Below, piece after piece: positions 11,970 to 23,491 of a stretch of 64,000 nt of DNA (positions within the stretch are counted from its first letter, which is position 1; every line of letters starts with the position of its first letter). This DNA comes from Dipteris shenzhenensis. Its lineage: Eukaryota; Polypodiophyta; Polypodiopsida; Gleicheniales. The notes below the pieces were generated by a model. That model was not told the origin of the DNA, did no database searches, and was given only the letters and a program-made list of their open reading frames with translations. The stretch is from the NCBI GenBank assembly GCA_047967505.1, contig CM106538.1. The stretch is one strand, 5' to 3'. Position numbers and translations under genes: made by a program.

Positions 11970-13215
11970 CACTCATTCAAAAAAATTCTCCTTGACAATT
12001 TCACATTCGTCCAGCTTTATAACAAAATTTAGAAGTCCTTGGCACTCTTCAAATGTCATAACATAAGACAACCATTCTCTTTTGGACATGTTGAAGATTG
12101 ACAAAATAATTGCTAAAAGAATTATATATAGTGGTCTCCTTGACATTTTTGTACACCCCTTCAATATGTGTATAGTTTTCAATATAATCATCTACTTGTT
12201 GGTCGAGTAGGCCTCTTAACTTCCTCTCTTCTATAGGCTTTGGCAAGAGCACACATTTTATCCTCTGATCTTTTAAGATTATTGATACTACTTTGAAAAT
12301 GGAAGTGTTACCTTTTCTGCTCACTCCACTCTTGTCAAATGTCCCTTGGATTACATTCACATCAACTTTGTTACTATCTACAAACTTGTTGCATTTGATT
12401 GTTTTAATTTTTTTCTCCTCTAGCATAATTTTTGCAATTGTAGCCAACAGTAAACCTTTCTTACTGGAGTGGCATCAAGATCAACATTTTCTTTTTAAGG
12501 CTCAAAAATTTTCCTACAACAAGCACAAACAAAATAGTTTTTCTAAGCTCAATTGCTATTATCGTCGAGTAAGCATTGTCTTTATGTTTTATTAAAAATA
12601 GCAAAAGCAAAAGGAAACTTGCCTTGCTTTTTGAACTCTATGCTTGCATCCTCCACAGGCATCTTTCAATTCTATAAGGTTGTAAATTTTTCTATTTTTT
12701 GAGTCTATCTCTTAAGGGTGTGGCTTTTGGTTTGGCTTTCCTCAACATCTGCTTTGTCTTCATGTGTTCTTCCATTTCTTTTTGTAGTTGCTCTTTCACT
12801 TTAGAGCTTTCTGCTATCTATTTTACAATTTCATTCCCATCTCTTGTTGGTATAGGCCTTTGTACATTTGCACAGCAGAGCAGCTTGAGTTTTGACATAC
12901 CCAAGTAGGCCCTTATTGCCATCACCCGCAAACTTTAGTAGTGTTGTTAGATTGAAAAATGAAGGAGTAAAGATCTTGATTTAACATTTTGGGTAAATGC
13001 GTCCATCACACCATAAATCGATATATTGTGAACCTTCTATCCTCATGCTCTCTCTTTGCATTGCACCTACTTGTGGACCCTTCCATCATTTTTGCACAGG
13101 CACATACTCTTCTTCTAAATCAGTAAATTCTATTCTTGCTGGATTGTTCTTTAGTGGAGTGGTCGCATGTTGCCATTTTTTTAAGCAACGTTGTCCCATT
13201 GCTTCACACCCTCGT
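11970..13215 (-). pseudogene. Decayed coding-like ORF with coiled-coil segment, unknown family
   Basis: Minus-strand coding-like segments in order are MGQRCLKKWQHATTPLKNNP, then FTDLEEEYVPVQK, a stop, then WKGPQVGAMQRESMRIEGSQ, then YIDLWCDGRIYPKC (13205-12985). A likely coiled coil follows (VKEQLQKEMEEHMKTKQMLR, about 12830-12770), then a 132-codon open frame (12447-12049). Stops and frameshifts separate them. The family is not recognised. The abundance of charged residues and the setting suggest a gag-like or accessory ORF of an unidentified element. Confidence 0.35.
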
Positions 13216-13460
13216 CAACTTTTTATAAGTGTTAGAAATGGACTTAGAGTGATAATCCATGTTAATATTTCATGAGGATGTTTAAAATTTTAAAAAGCAA
13301 ATATTCTTAAAGTTTAGTTATGGTTTCTGAACACGAAATCTTATGACCTACATAAGTCAACAACGATAAGTCCATGTTTATCTTTCATGTGGACATTTAA
13401 AAATTTGAAAAACAAATATGCTTGAAGATAAATTATGGGATCGTGACTTGGAAATTTACT
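13216..13460. repeat. Diverged tandem duplication, ~120 bp
   Basis: A block containing TCCATGTTWATNTTTCATG and TTTAAAAWTTTRAAAARCAAATAT occurs twice, near 13255 and near 13373, about 75-80% alike by eye. Confidence 0.55.
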
Positions 13461-13493
13461 TCCTACAAGTAGCTCAAGTTGACATGGCCATAA

Positions 13494-13615
13494 CCCTAAT
13501 TCACCTAGTAGGTTTGATGTGTCTTGATATCATTACTCTAATTCACCTAGTAGGTTTGATGTGGCCATAAACCTAATCCACCTAGTAGGTTTGATGTGGC
13601 TTGATATCATTACTC
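13494..13615. repeat. Short tandem repeat around CTAATTCACCTAGTAGGTTT
   Basis: Three copies of CTAATYCACCTAGTAGGTTT, each followed by GATGTG, occur at about 13496, 13540 and 13573. They are separated by CCATAA or by CTTGATATCATTACT. Confidence 0.75.
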
Positions 13616-13845
13616 CTCACATATCATAGTACAATGTTGCCTTTCTCCTAGGGCTATTGAAGGAGTCCTACAATGTGAAGGAGCTTGAGAGGAGGAGGAG
13701 GGACATCATAATAGCTTAAAAGAAGCTATGAGTAGAAGGTTCAAGAAGGATGTAAGCATCTCAACTAAAAAGTAGAAAATCATGGATATGACTTGTTTGG
13801 AGATGGAAGGATGCATGGCAATGGACACGAGATAAAGTGATGAAT

Positions 13846-14035
13846 GTGGAGCTTGCAACAAGCTAGAGAGAAGTGAAGTATCACATCAACACAACGAAGA
13901 GGATAAGGAGAGGAAGGAGGTAGTGGGTGATATTTTACATGTGGATCTTGCAACAAGCTAGGAGAGAGGTGAAATAATCACATAAACAAAGAAGAGGAGA
14001 AGGAGAGCAAGAAGGAGTAGCGAGCAAAAAATTGC
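13846..14035. repeat. Tandem duplication, ~95 bp, purine-rich
   Basis: GTGGAKCTTGCAACAAGCTA starts two units at 13846 and 13941, each followed by GA-rich sequence. From 14036 to 14890 no gene or repeat is recognised. Confidence 0.65.
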
Positions 14036-14890
14036 AAAAAAGGAAAATTTTTCAAGTGTTTCAAAACTTAGGATTGTCCATTGTGTCTCCACATGCTCTC
14101 TTCACAAGAGAAGGCATTTGTAGGATTATCATTAAAATCTTCACCACATATCTCACATGGGCCTATGTAAACTATTGGAAAGTTCCTTGATCCTCCATGC
14201 ATAAGAGGTCTTGAGTTCAAGTCCCACATTGCACTTTAGAGGACCTATCCCTTTGGATGAAAGACCATAAATGATAGGATTCCAAATTTGGAGGCCCATC
14301 ATTTTCAAGATGTTGGGTAAGTTTAAAATTCGACCCCCTCATCTCAAGAATTTCAATTTGAAGAGGCAGTCACTTGTCAAACTTGACCCATGCAATTTTG
14401 AAATTGAGGTGGTTTTGGAATAAAAGAAATCAATATTTAGAGGGGCAATTTTTTTCTTTGAACTTGGAATCTAGAGATTTTTGAATGAGATTAGAGAGCA
14501 CATCATGTTCATCAAGGTCCATAACTTGGTGGACAGTATCATTAGAGGACCAACAATCAAGCCTGTATAAGGCATAATTGTGCAATTCAAGTGCTTGATT
14601 CATTATCAAGATGACAAAAGTGGTGCAAAATTTCATCTACCAGACACTTTGGTCATTTCATGTGGTAATAACTCCATATTTGGAAATGTTGGATAAAAAA
14701 TCTCTTCATGGGATGATAGTCATGGGAAATTGTTGATGAGAAAGTGCCTACTCTAACAAAATACCACACAAATGGAGAAGCATGGATATGATGACGTGAA
14801 ATCCAAATCTCTAGACATTTTTATAGCATGTATAGAGGATAGAGTGTTTTCCTAAGTGATGCATTATATACAAGTATTTGAAGTCTATGA

Positions 14891-15174
14891 AGGAAAGATA
14901 TTGGTCACATGTCTAAACCAAAAGATACAATTGCCAAATCTCAAAATGAGATATAGTGATACAATGATGGACCATCTGAACAAGATGAAGATCCTGATAG
15001 CCTAATTGAGTATGTATTTGAGATGCTAAAGTTCATCTATAAAGGAAAGATATTGGTCACATGTCTCAACCAAAAGATACAATTGCCAATTCTCATAATG
15101 AGATACGGTGATACAATGGACCATTTGAACAAGATGAAGGTATTGATAGACTAATTGAGTATGTATTTGAGATG
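14891..15174. repeat. Tandem duplication, ~152 bp
   Basis: AGGAAAGATATTGGTCACAT begins both units (14891 and 15043). Both continue with AAAAGATACAATTGCCAA and finish with TTGAGTATGTATTTGAGATG. The copies differ at a modest number of sites. Confidence 0.8.
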
Positions 15175-15324
15175 GAAGACTATAAGTTTTTTAATGCCAA
15201 CATCAAATTGATAAAAATTTCTAGCTCCACTTTTTTTATGGTCCACTAGCTTTTCCAACTTTTCATCATTTGGATCCAAAAAGTTTCTAAGAATAGGAAA
15301 ACTATAGCAAGAAAGAGACAAAAA

Positions 15325-15500
15325 TGGGCCCTTGGGTAGTAGTGTCTCTTTGCACTTCCACAACCTTTCCTTTTCATTTGACTACAACAACATGGGTCCT
15401 TGGTGTGGCCTTCCCCTTGGCTAGCAGTGTCTCTCTTTGCACCTGTGCAACCATTCCTTTCCCTTTGATTTTGCAACAACATGGGTTTCTTCCATGGCAT
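15325..15500. repeat. Tandem duplication, ~80 bp
   Basis: Two units share AGTGTCTCT, TTTGCAC, CAACC and AACAACATGGGT (about 15342-15400 and 15425-15488). The open minus frame over them has no recognisable motif. From 15500 to 15790 nothing is recognised. Confidence 0.6.
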
Positions 15501-15791
15501 GACCTTCCCTCATCATAATAGGAAACTTAATGGGACTCATATTGTGATTCCTTCTCATGCTCACCATCTTTGTTTGCTTGAATCGTCCCATTTAACGCAC
15601 TCAAGCCCTTTAATGTAAAACTATCATCTTTGAGCTTCCATGATCCTTATTATCTCCTTGACTCCCCCTACATTGTTTTTGCATATGTGTTTCTATTTTG
15701 AGATGGGATAAGTCTAAACACCCACTTTCTCAACCTCATGCAAAATTTTAATTGACCTAATATTGAGTATTAATGATATTTACATCAATAA

Positions 15792-15927
15792 CCAGAGGGG
15801 GCATTGAGAATGGTGTAAATTGTACCATGAATATGCTTTACTTCTTCTCAAGGATTTATTGTATAAAGGATTTATACTATGAAACCTATCTTTATGGTAC
15901 AATTTACACCATTCTCAACACCCCTGG
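15792..15927. repeat. Inverted repeat made of two LTR-head-like arms
   Basis: The left arm (15792-15828) and right arm (15894-15927) pair over about 34 bp around the core GAATGGTGTAAATTGTACCA, with a loop of about 65 bp. The right arm, read on the minus strand, begins TGTTGAGAATGGTG and matches the LTR start at 16482. From 15928 to 16480 the sequence is AT-rich with no gene. Confidence 0.75.
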
Positions 15928-16481
15928 CTCAAATCATGATAAAGAAGTAAAGGATGCTTTACAAAATAAATTCTTAGATTCTAAAAAGTCGCAATATGGT
16001 AGCAAAGCAATAAAAGCCCAAAAACATGCTTAATGCAAAAAAAAATGCTAAGATTATAATAGAAATAATATGTACAGTTGTGCTTAACTATTATTTTTCC
16101 CTCTCAAGCTATAGATATTTTTGAAGAATATCAAGCTATTTTCCAGAGTAGTAGTAATTGGTTATTTAATAATAGTAAATATCATTTACTTATTAGTATA
16201 TCCTTAGTTATTTGCTAATTAGTTAGTACTATACATCACAGTGTAGAGGGTATCATATGTAAGATTGTAGTGAATGTAGGTTAGTGTTTAGATAATGATA
16301 GATTGCTTAAAGGGAGGCTAATGTTAACTTCATGATAGTTGTAGATTGCATTAGTAGTAAGATAGTGTGCTAGTCGTATGTTAGTTCTCTAAGTCTAGGA
16401 GCCTTGCTAGCCATTAGTGGATGATATAGTGTCCTTCTTAGAGTAATTTGACATATCATACTCTTTGTTTTATGTATCTCA

Positions 16482-16652
16482 TGTTGAGAATGGTGTCAAA
16501 TATAGAGATAGGGTTCATGGGAAAAACTCTAACCCTAATCCTAAAGGGTGAGCATGCATGTATTCTACTTTCTTTGGAATACAATATAGTGTATAGTTAG
16601 TCATCTTGTGTGTTCTCCTCATGCTCTCACCCTTTCCATATCCTTATTTGAC
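16482..16652 (+). repeat. Short 5' LTR (~170 bp) preceding a primer binding site
   Basis: The segment starts TGTTGAGAATGGTG and runs to TTATTTGAC, immediately before a tRNA-iMet-type primer binding site. The small size fits a TRIM-like or short copia LTR. No matching 3' LTR and no coding sequence was found downstream (16670-17165). Confidence 0.6.
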
Positions 16653-16653
16653 T

Positions 16654-16665
16654 TGGTATCAGAGC
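16654..16665 (+). promoter_or_regulatory. Primer binding site (initiator tRNA-Met type)
   Basis: TGGTATCAGAGC is the standard plant LTR-retrotransposon primer binding site complementary to initiator tRNA-Met. It lies two bases after the LTR. Confidence 0.85.
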
Positions 16666-17165
16666 TAGAGGAGTTATAGAGAGTGCTTCAAGCCCTTAAA
16701 TTATTAAGGCATAAGTCCCCCTTTGAGTGACTTAATGTTCAAGATTCTAGAGCAGTTTGTAGAGGATTATTTCTCATTTAAATAGCTCTACATTTTGACT
16801 CTAGAAGCTTGAGATATTTCTTTTTAAATATTGATAAGTTTTCTTTTGTACGGTTGTCTGTTTTGTAGTTTGCAAGAGTATCTTAAGGGCTTTAAAGAGT
16901 GACAATATTGTGTGAGTTCATTGAAAAAGGGGGTAACCTAAGCTCTTCTTTGTCCTCGTTAACCTTGGGTATTGCATTGAATAGCTCATCATAGCTTAGC
17001 CATAGCCTTTGGCTACACTTTCATTAAAGCAGCCATCTCCTCTTCATTGACATCTATGAGAAAAAGATCTTTAAAGTCCTCGAGAGACATGATGTGGCAA
17101 CCTCCCTAAGGAGATAGCCACGGAGATGCCTCAGTTCTACATCATTCCTTGATGTTTACAACCAT

Positions 17166-17428
17166 TGTTAGGAGCAATGCAATAATGGACCAACAATGGA
17201 ATAAGAGAAATGCATGAAATACATAATACAAAAAGCGCACAGAATGGAAGAGAAAGAGAGATATCAATATACGTGGTTCACCCAGTGTGGACTACATCCA
17301 CGAAGAAACAGCAAGTCCTATGTTATTCTTATCCAGCAAGCAAGAAGATATAAGGTACCAGCAATATATCCACTACTCTACTATTATGTGAGCCACACCC
17401 TTATCTGACAAATTTGACCACACAACTC
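17166..17428 (-). repeat. Probable solo copia-type LTR
   Basis: On the minus strand the segment contains GTGGATGTAGTCCACACTGG followed by TGAACCACGTATAT, a motif common near the 3' part of plant copia LTRs. It ends GCATTGCTCCTAACA at 17166. No primer binding site follows, so it is likely a solo LTR. The left (5') end, near 17428, is uncertain and no target duplication was found. From 17429 to 17779 nothing is recognised. Confidence 0.5.
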
Positions 17429-17779
17429 ATAAGCAACTCATGCACCAATTTTCATGTATTTTTGGCTTCAAGGGTGCTACTTGCGGACCCTCGCCAAGAG
17501 CGACATAATGCTCGATCACATCCTAGGTAACCCCCCCCCTAAGCATGCCTCGATCAAAATCATAGCCCAAAAACAACCTATAAAAAAAGGATCAAGCACC
17601 ACAAACAACCACTATTGTCCTAAATCTCTTTTGTGGCCTATTTTTCTTGTAGCCTCATCATCATCCTTGTTATTCCTTAACCTCTCTAAATCCTATCCAA
17701 ACTACAATGTAAACTTGTCTAGCCTTTAAGCATGTGGTAGATTCTATCTCAATGGTTAAATCAACAACTAACATGTGGC

Positions 17780-17935
17780 ATGCCACACCAACATTGATTT
17801 ATTATGCTACCTTTAGGGCTGCGTCCGGTTTGTGAACGCAGCCCGTCAGCTATAAGCTGACCTCTTGTATCTTGTTCTCGAAGTAATATAATTAGCACTG
17901 TTTTTTCGGCAAAAAAAAAATGCCACACCAACATT
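17780..17935 (+). mobile_element. Short poly(A) retro-insertion with 16-bp target-site duplication
   Basis: ATGCCACACCAACATT stands at 17780-17795 and again at 17920-17935, flanking about 125 bp that end in a run of ten A (17911-17920). This is the mark of target-primed reverse transcription. The insert contains two tight hairpins: stem GGGCTGCGT/ACGCAGCCC at 17816-17844 and GTCAGCT/AGCTGAC at 17845-17861. No Pol III A and B boxes are seen, so it is a 5'-truncated LINE tail or a LINE-derived SINE. Confidence 0.85.
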
Positions 17936-18110
17936 TTTTGACCTCGATGGCAAGTTAGCATTTTTGGACCTCAATACTTACATGAATATTTTTAGACCCA
18001 AACACCATGTCAAACTTTTTGGACCTGGATACCACATGACCATATTTTTACCTAAATGCCACATTATCATCTTAGTGTCCACACCGTTCCATTTAAATTC
18101 CATGTCATCA
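17936..18110. repeat. Degenerate ~37-bp tandem repeat
   Basis: ATTTTTGGACCTCAATACY-like units recur about five times (near 17937, 17970, 18015 and onward), each followed by ACATGNC or similar. The poly(A) insertion at 17.8 kb sits at its left edge. From 18110 to 19400 only a (GACATTTT)4 run at 19253-19284 stands out. Confidence 0.55.
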
Positions 18111-19399
18111 TTCTATCTTAGCGTAGCTATGTGATAACACAATACGATTAGTAATATTGTCACTTCAGTTTTGACATGTGGCATATAAGTCACATGGCCA
18201 ATGCTTGCTAGTAGGCACATAGCGCTTGCTAAGAAAAATATTCAACGTGCATATCCACACATATGCTAATTTTTAAAATACTTATGTCACTAGGTATTAT
18301 AATATTTTTTGAAATATTTACGTCACTAGGTATTGCAAAAAGTATTGGTGATGCTTTCTATGTGTTCCTTGACTATGCATCCACAGTGACATAGGTATCA
18401 CAAAAAGTTGGTGTTGCTTCCTATATTCCAAATATGTCATCAAATTTCCTTTCCATTTCCTAAATGATAAAGAATGATATAGAATTTTTTTTCAACAATA
18501 TGGATGCATAGTCAAGCAACATAAAGGTGCTAAGGTTGGCAGATTGTTTAATTTTTCACTAGTAGTTTCAATTTAGAGCTCTTCTTACTCATCATCAAAA
18601 TCAAGATGCAAATATTTGTTAACAAGGTACAACAATCCAATAATTGGAATAGGACTTCTTCAAATGAAATAGGAAACAGATATTTTGAATGATTCTCCAG
18701 AATGAAACTCCATGAAAACTTTACAAATCATCTACCATAAACAGAAATACATTGCAGAATACATCATAAATAGATAAAAAATGAACATAAGTATTGCAAC
18801 TATATTTTTAAAATACTCTACATTGGGATGATTACAAAGAATCCACAAAAATTCTAAGTACTCATAGCAGATTCATAACAATTCATAGTCAAAAGGCTTC
18901 ATACAACCATACCTATATGAGAATCCAATAGACACACCTGAAATTGGTCACCCCTCATATCATGTGTTATGAGTAGTCTCTAAGAGTAATTTTTCTACTT
19001 ATATTCTTAAAGCATTTTCCTAGTTCTATACTAGATAGAGAATTCTCAAGCTTGAACCCACCAAAATATTTCTAATCTCAAAGCATTGGAATCTAGTAGA
19101 CCCTCGACATATGTTATGCTAGAAAGCAGAAAGAAGAGCTTGGTCTAGTACCAAGATTCTAGCCACCCCATACAAATCTATTTACTAAACCCTTCAACAT
19201 GAGATCTAAGTGCCAAAGCTAGGGTGGTATTGTTCAAAAAAAAGAAAGTGTTGACATTTTGACATTTTGACATTTTGACATTTTTAAGAGAATGACATTA
19301 TTTGTTCAAAAAACAAATTTGCAATACAAAGACTATCTTTAAGAAAGTTTTTATTGAGTAACAAGCTCAATATCTGTAATCTATTCACTAGTTTCCATA

Positions 19400-22217
19400 G
19401 CTAATCCAAAAATTGTCAGGTTGTTGAATTTTTTTGTTCACTTCCTTGGTAAGATTTGTCTCTTTTGGAGAGGTTTTCTTTTACTCTTCATAGTTGACAA
19501 GTTTGAAAACTTTTAGACTATCCTATATTTTTTTATTTAGGAACATGCCCTATACTTTTGACACCACATCCTTTTCATGTATTAACACCATCTCTACATC
19601 TTCTTTAACAAGCATTGGAACTTCTCTATTTTTGTCATAGTTTCCTCCGTATCCAATGGAATGAGAAAATACTTCCTAGATGATCCCCATGGAAAAGAAT
19701 ATTACTCCCATGACTTGTAAAAATCCTTCCTTAATTTATCCCCTCTCCACACAATGTTTTCCTTGTTTTGTTCTCAGCTTGATAGTAACATTTGGATGTA
19801 GGTTTAGCATAATTTGCTTTTAGAGCCTCATGGCATCATGAGTTCTTTCATACCCTGATTTGTCAGTTGGAAAGAAAGATCAATCACCTCCTGGTTATAA
19901 CTAGCCCGACGTGAGAGTTGTGATGATTTTTGCTAGTGTTGTAACCAGCTAAAATTTGATCCTACTCCTCAATAGCTATCAATGCCTTTGTCGACGCACT
20001 AATAGTTTGCGCAAAAGAATATAAAGCGGCAAAAGTAGCATCGAGCTTGGAATGCGGCATGTTGCATCTCATTTTTTTCCTTGGATTCCTACCATGATAC
20101 TTGCATGAACAATTTTGGCATAGTTTTACATTCTCACCATGTTCTACTATGTAGAGTAAGGAATAATTATTCTTAGATATATAGTCATACTTTGCCACAA
20201 TAGCAATACTCTTTTCAAAAACAAAAGTAACTACATTCTACCATTAGCTCTTCTATAATTTTTTATTTTTCTCAAGCTCACTAGTGCACCAAACTCTTTG
20301 ATCATTAGTTTGTCAAGACATTGAGTCAGTGCTTTAACTATTGCACTTGGAATCAAAGGTAACTTAAATACTTGTGCAACCAATTCTACACTGATAGCCA
20401 TCTTAGGAGTCAAAAAACCCTTTGTGTTATGCAAACTTTTGAACTGCATGGCTGCATTCTGATTCATGGCCTAGAACTCCACCATGGCAAAAAGTTATAT
20501 TAAAGTAACCCAATCCTCTCCAATTAGAGTACATTTTCACAATATTGAATCATCAAGGTGATATTTAAAATCCTAAAATTGGGGCAACACATCATAAGCC
20601 ATCCTTTTTCAAGACTATTTCTTTGACTCGACAATTATTTCTCTAAAAAAGCATCTACCTAAAACACCTTGATGGGCCTACTCCACTATGGCTTAGTATT
20701 CATGCTTCCTAATGTAAGATCAGATCACATGGTTAATACTACCCTTAGATAGAGCAACTCGATAACCAAAAAGGGTTTTCTCTTCAAAGTTAAGCACCTT
20801 GTTTGATCTTTTGACATTGACTTTGAAAAAACTCCATTAGTCAAAAATTGTAGTATCTAGTCATATGAATCCATGTTGTGAAAGCTTCTATCTATAATAC
20901 ATATGCATTTAGTAAATCATATGGGATATCTTTTCTAGGGACCTCACAAAATTCCAACCTACTACGATACTATGCAATCAAACTCTATTTGCTTGGTGTA
21001 TGAACTATGGTATAGTCAAATTCTTTAACATAATCCAATGCGCAAGCCTTTTTGTTGATTGTGTCTTATAAATTAAATACAATAGACCCTAATGGTCTAC
21101 ATGAAAAACAATTTTATTGCACAACAAATAATAACAAACCTTATGCAAAGCATAGATCACTCCTAAGCATTCCCATTTTGTTACAAAATAACTTTGTTCT
21201 ATTGGTTCATAGTCACTGCTACAGAGCCTGTGGGATGGTGAGTTGGTGCTCAAAACTCCGAAACCCTGACTTGGGAGCTTTTCAATCAAATGATGCATGT
21301 TGCTCAGAAAACTTAAGCTTGCTTGATAGTGCTCTCCAACACTAATTTGCTGCCTTTTTGCTGATTCAAATATTACTTTTACTATATCCAGTTCTACCTC
21401 AAGTTTTGCTACATCCTTCAAGAACTCATCCTGCAGTACACTACTGTGTAATAAATTGTCTACTTTACTACACACCCAGCTAAGTCTATGTATAATTGAT
21501 TCAACTTTTGTGAGAGCTTCGCCCTCATTTGCAGTAGTAGCCTCAAAATTTGCATGCAATCTTGCATTCTCTTTGACATTGTACCCTTCCACTCATGCAG
21601 TATGTACCTTCTTGCTCCATGCTCAACTTCAATTGATCTTGTAAACTTACAAGCTCCCATTTTCCTGTAGATGTGTCTACATCACATTCCTACTTGATAC
21701 ATGTGCTATCCAAGCTAGCCAAGCGCAGATTCACATCTCTATGTTGGGCAAAGTCATCCCAATCCAAATTTACTCCATGAGTAGATGCAACGAATGCCTG
21801 CGCCAACACTGTACCAACTTCATTGTTCGTGACGGTTTTCGAATTGTAAGTCCTATAATAAATCTTTATAAAATCATTCAGCAAAATGATTTCTTCAGTC
21901 GACCTATATGAAAGCCACGTTGGCTCTCTTTGTCGTTGTTCCCCATATTTCTCAAATCCAATTGTCCAACTCCAGATATGAGTTTGGCTTCGCTCTCAGG
22001 AAAAATCTCCATCCAAGACTGGAATTGCTATTGGTTTGCTGTCCTTAGTCTTTGGCTTCTCTTTGATTGGAGTCAAAATAGAAGCTGCTTTGCTGTCCAT
22101 AGCCTTTTCCTTCTCTTTGGTTGCACACTTCTTGGATAGAGTGTTTCTTCTTGGAGAAAGGACATTGGGCTTCTTGGAGGCAGGAGATGTGATGCCTTTG
22201 GGCTTCCTTGAAGACAT
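19400..22217 (-). pseudogene. Decayed multi-part ORF with gypsy RNase H/integrase pieces
   Basis: Minus-strand reading starts at a plausible ATG (22217) with a basic Ser/Lys-rich tail (KPKGITSPASKKPNVLSP). A charged, probably coiled-coil segment follows (ALTKVESIIHRLSWVCSKVD; FLKDVAKLEVELDIVKVIF; 21592-21240). It then runs directly into Ty3/gypsy RNase H (KWECLGVIYALHK...FHVDH, then KTQSTKRLAHWIM) near 21180-20990, and an integrase zinc-domain-like AIVEQAHQGVLG near 20690. Further coding-like pieces of unknown type continue to about 19600 (for example GSSRKYFLIPLDTEETMTKI). Stops and frameshifts are frequent. The N-terminal part is not a gag I know. Confidence 0.45.
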
Positions 22218-23285
22218 GGCAGTCTTCAGCTACTACTATAAAGAGAGTAACATTTTAGTAGTACTAGGACTCACACTAAGATGAAATGGAGTAAAATAAC
22301 AAAGAGAGAGAGAGAGAGAGGAAGAGAGAGAGAGCAACAACAAAAGCAGAAAGTTTGCATGTTGACAGAAGGAATGGCAAAAGACAATCGCATGCAGGTC
22401 CGAATATTGAATTATGGGGGGAAAGCATTTAGAGAATGGAGGAAAAGCAAAGAACGAATAGAGAATGGGGGAAAAGAGAAGAACGAATAGAGAGAGAGAG
22501 TGTGTGTGTGTGTACTCACAAGAGAGCAACCCGCGTCAATGTCCTGCGAGAAAATTTGACGTGGAAATCAGAAGTTTAGAAGTTCGAAAGTGGAAGCTAG
22601 AAATAAGAAGTTTGAAAGTGGAAGTGATAGAGTGCAGGTTCAAAACTGAAACACCTGAGAGGAGACATAGTGCATGAAAATGTGTGTATGAGCGTGAGAA
22701 TGCATACACGAAAATATCTTGTGCATGAGAATCTATAATCAATAAATATATTAGTGCATATCGATTCGAGAAATCTCTCCATATAGCACACTACTTAGTA
22801 CTACCACATTCTTGCCAATAGTACATACACCATAGCATGCTTTCACCGATGGTTAAGTTAAATATGACATTAGTCAGTAGATTGCCACATGCCAGAATAT
22901 TGGCTTATCCATAGTGCACAGACAGCACACAGATTCTCTTACCACGCACATGTTTCACACAGCATGTGAATACATAAGCCACATCACCACATATTACCAC
23001 ATCATCAATTGCATGACAATCCGTAACTTGCAATCCCGAAAGTATTAGCACTCGCTCCAAAAGGGAAAAATGATCGGCTTTTGGAGTCCTACGCACTCGT
23101 AACATCATAATCATTGTATGCAATTAGATACTGCCAATCATAAGCATGCCGAAAGCACAAGTGTGTGAGATCACAAAACATGGCATCCACACATAAATCA
23201 CTAAAGGCACAGGAAGAAAAAAGCATCATGCATCAAGCTACTTCAAGCAAAGAAGAGAACACCACTGAGCAAAGAGAAGCAAACC
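22218..23285. other. No gene recognised; purine-rich stretch
   Basis: A (GA)n-rich tract lies at 22304-22336 and a short (GT)n run at 22500-22513, with GA-rich sequence between. No open frame carries a recognisable motif. Confidence 0.5.
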
Positions 23286-23289
23286 TTGC

Positions 23290-23491
23290 CACCTTTAGCC
23301 CACATGTTTGTAAATCAAACCTGACCACCTACAAGTAGCCATGCAAGCACTCAGGGGAGGTATTAACATGTAAAAGCCACAGTTGACCACCTTAAGTAGC
23401 AAGGTATGCACTAAGGGGAGGTGATGGATTTGTAACTCACATCTTACCACCTTGCGGTAGCCAATCGATCATGGGCCATGGCACCAAGGGG
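23290..23491 (+). repeat. Threefold repeat containing a polypurine tract
   Basis: Units with ACCACCTN, AGTAGC, GCACYMAGGGGAGGT occur three times; the GGGGAGG cores lie at 23354, 23415 and 23488. The last copy is followed directly by an LTR-like start, so the repeated unit includes the element's polypurine tract. Confidence 0.6.

Noticed and set aside
14190-14240. tRNA-like B box (GAGTTCAAGTCCC)
   Set aside because: No A box, no cloverleaf and no other tRNA parts; could be part of a SINE but support is too thin.
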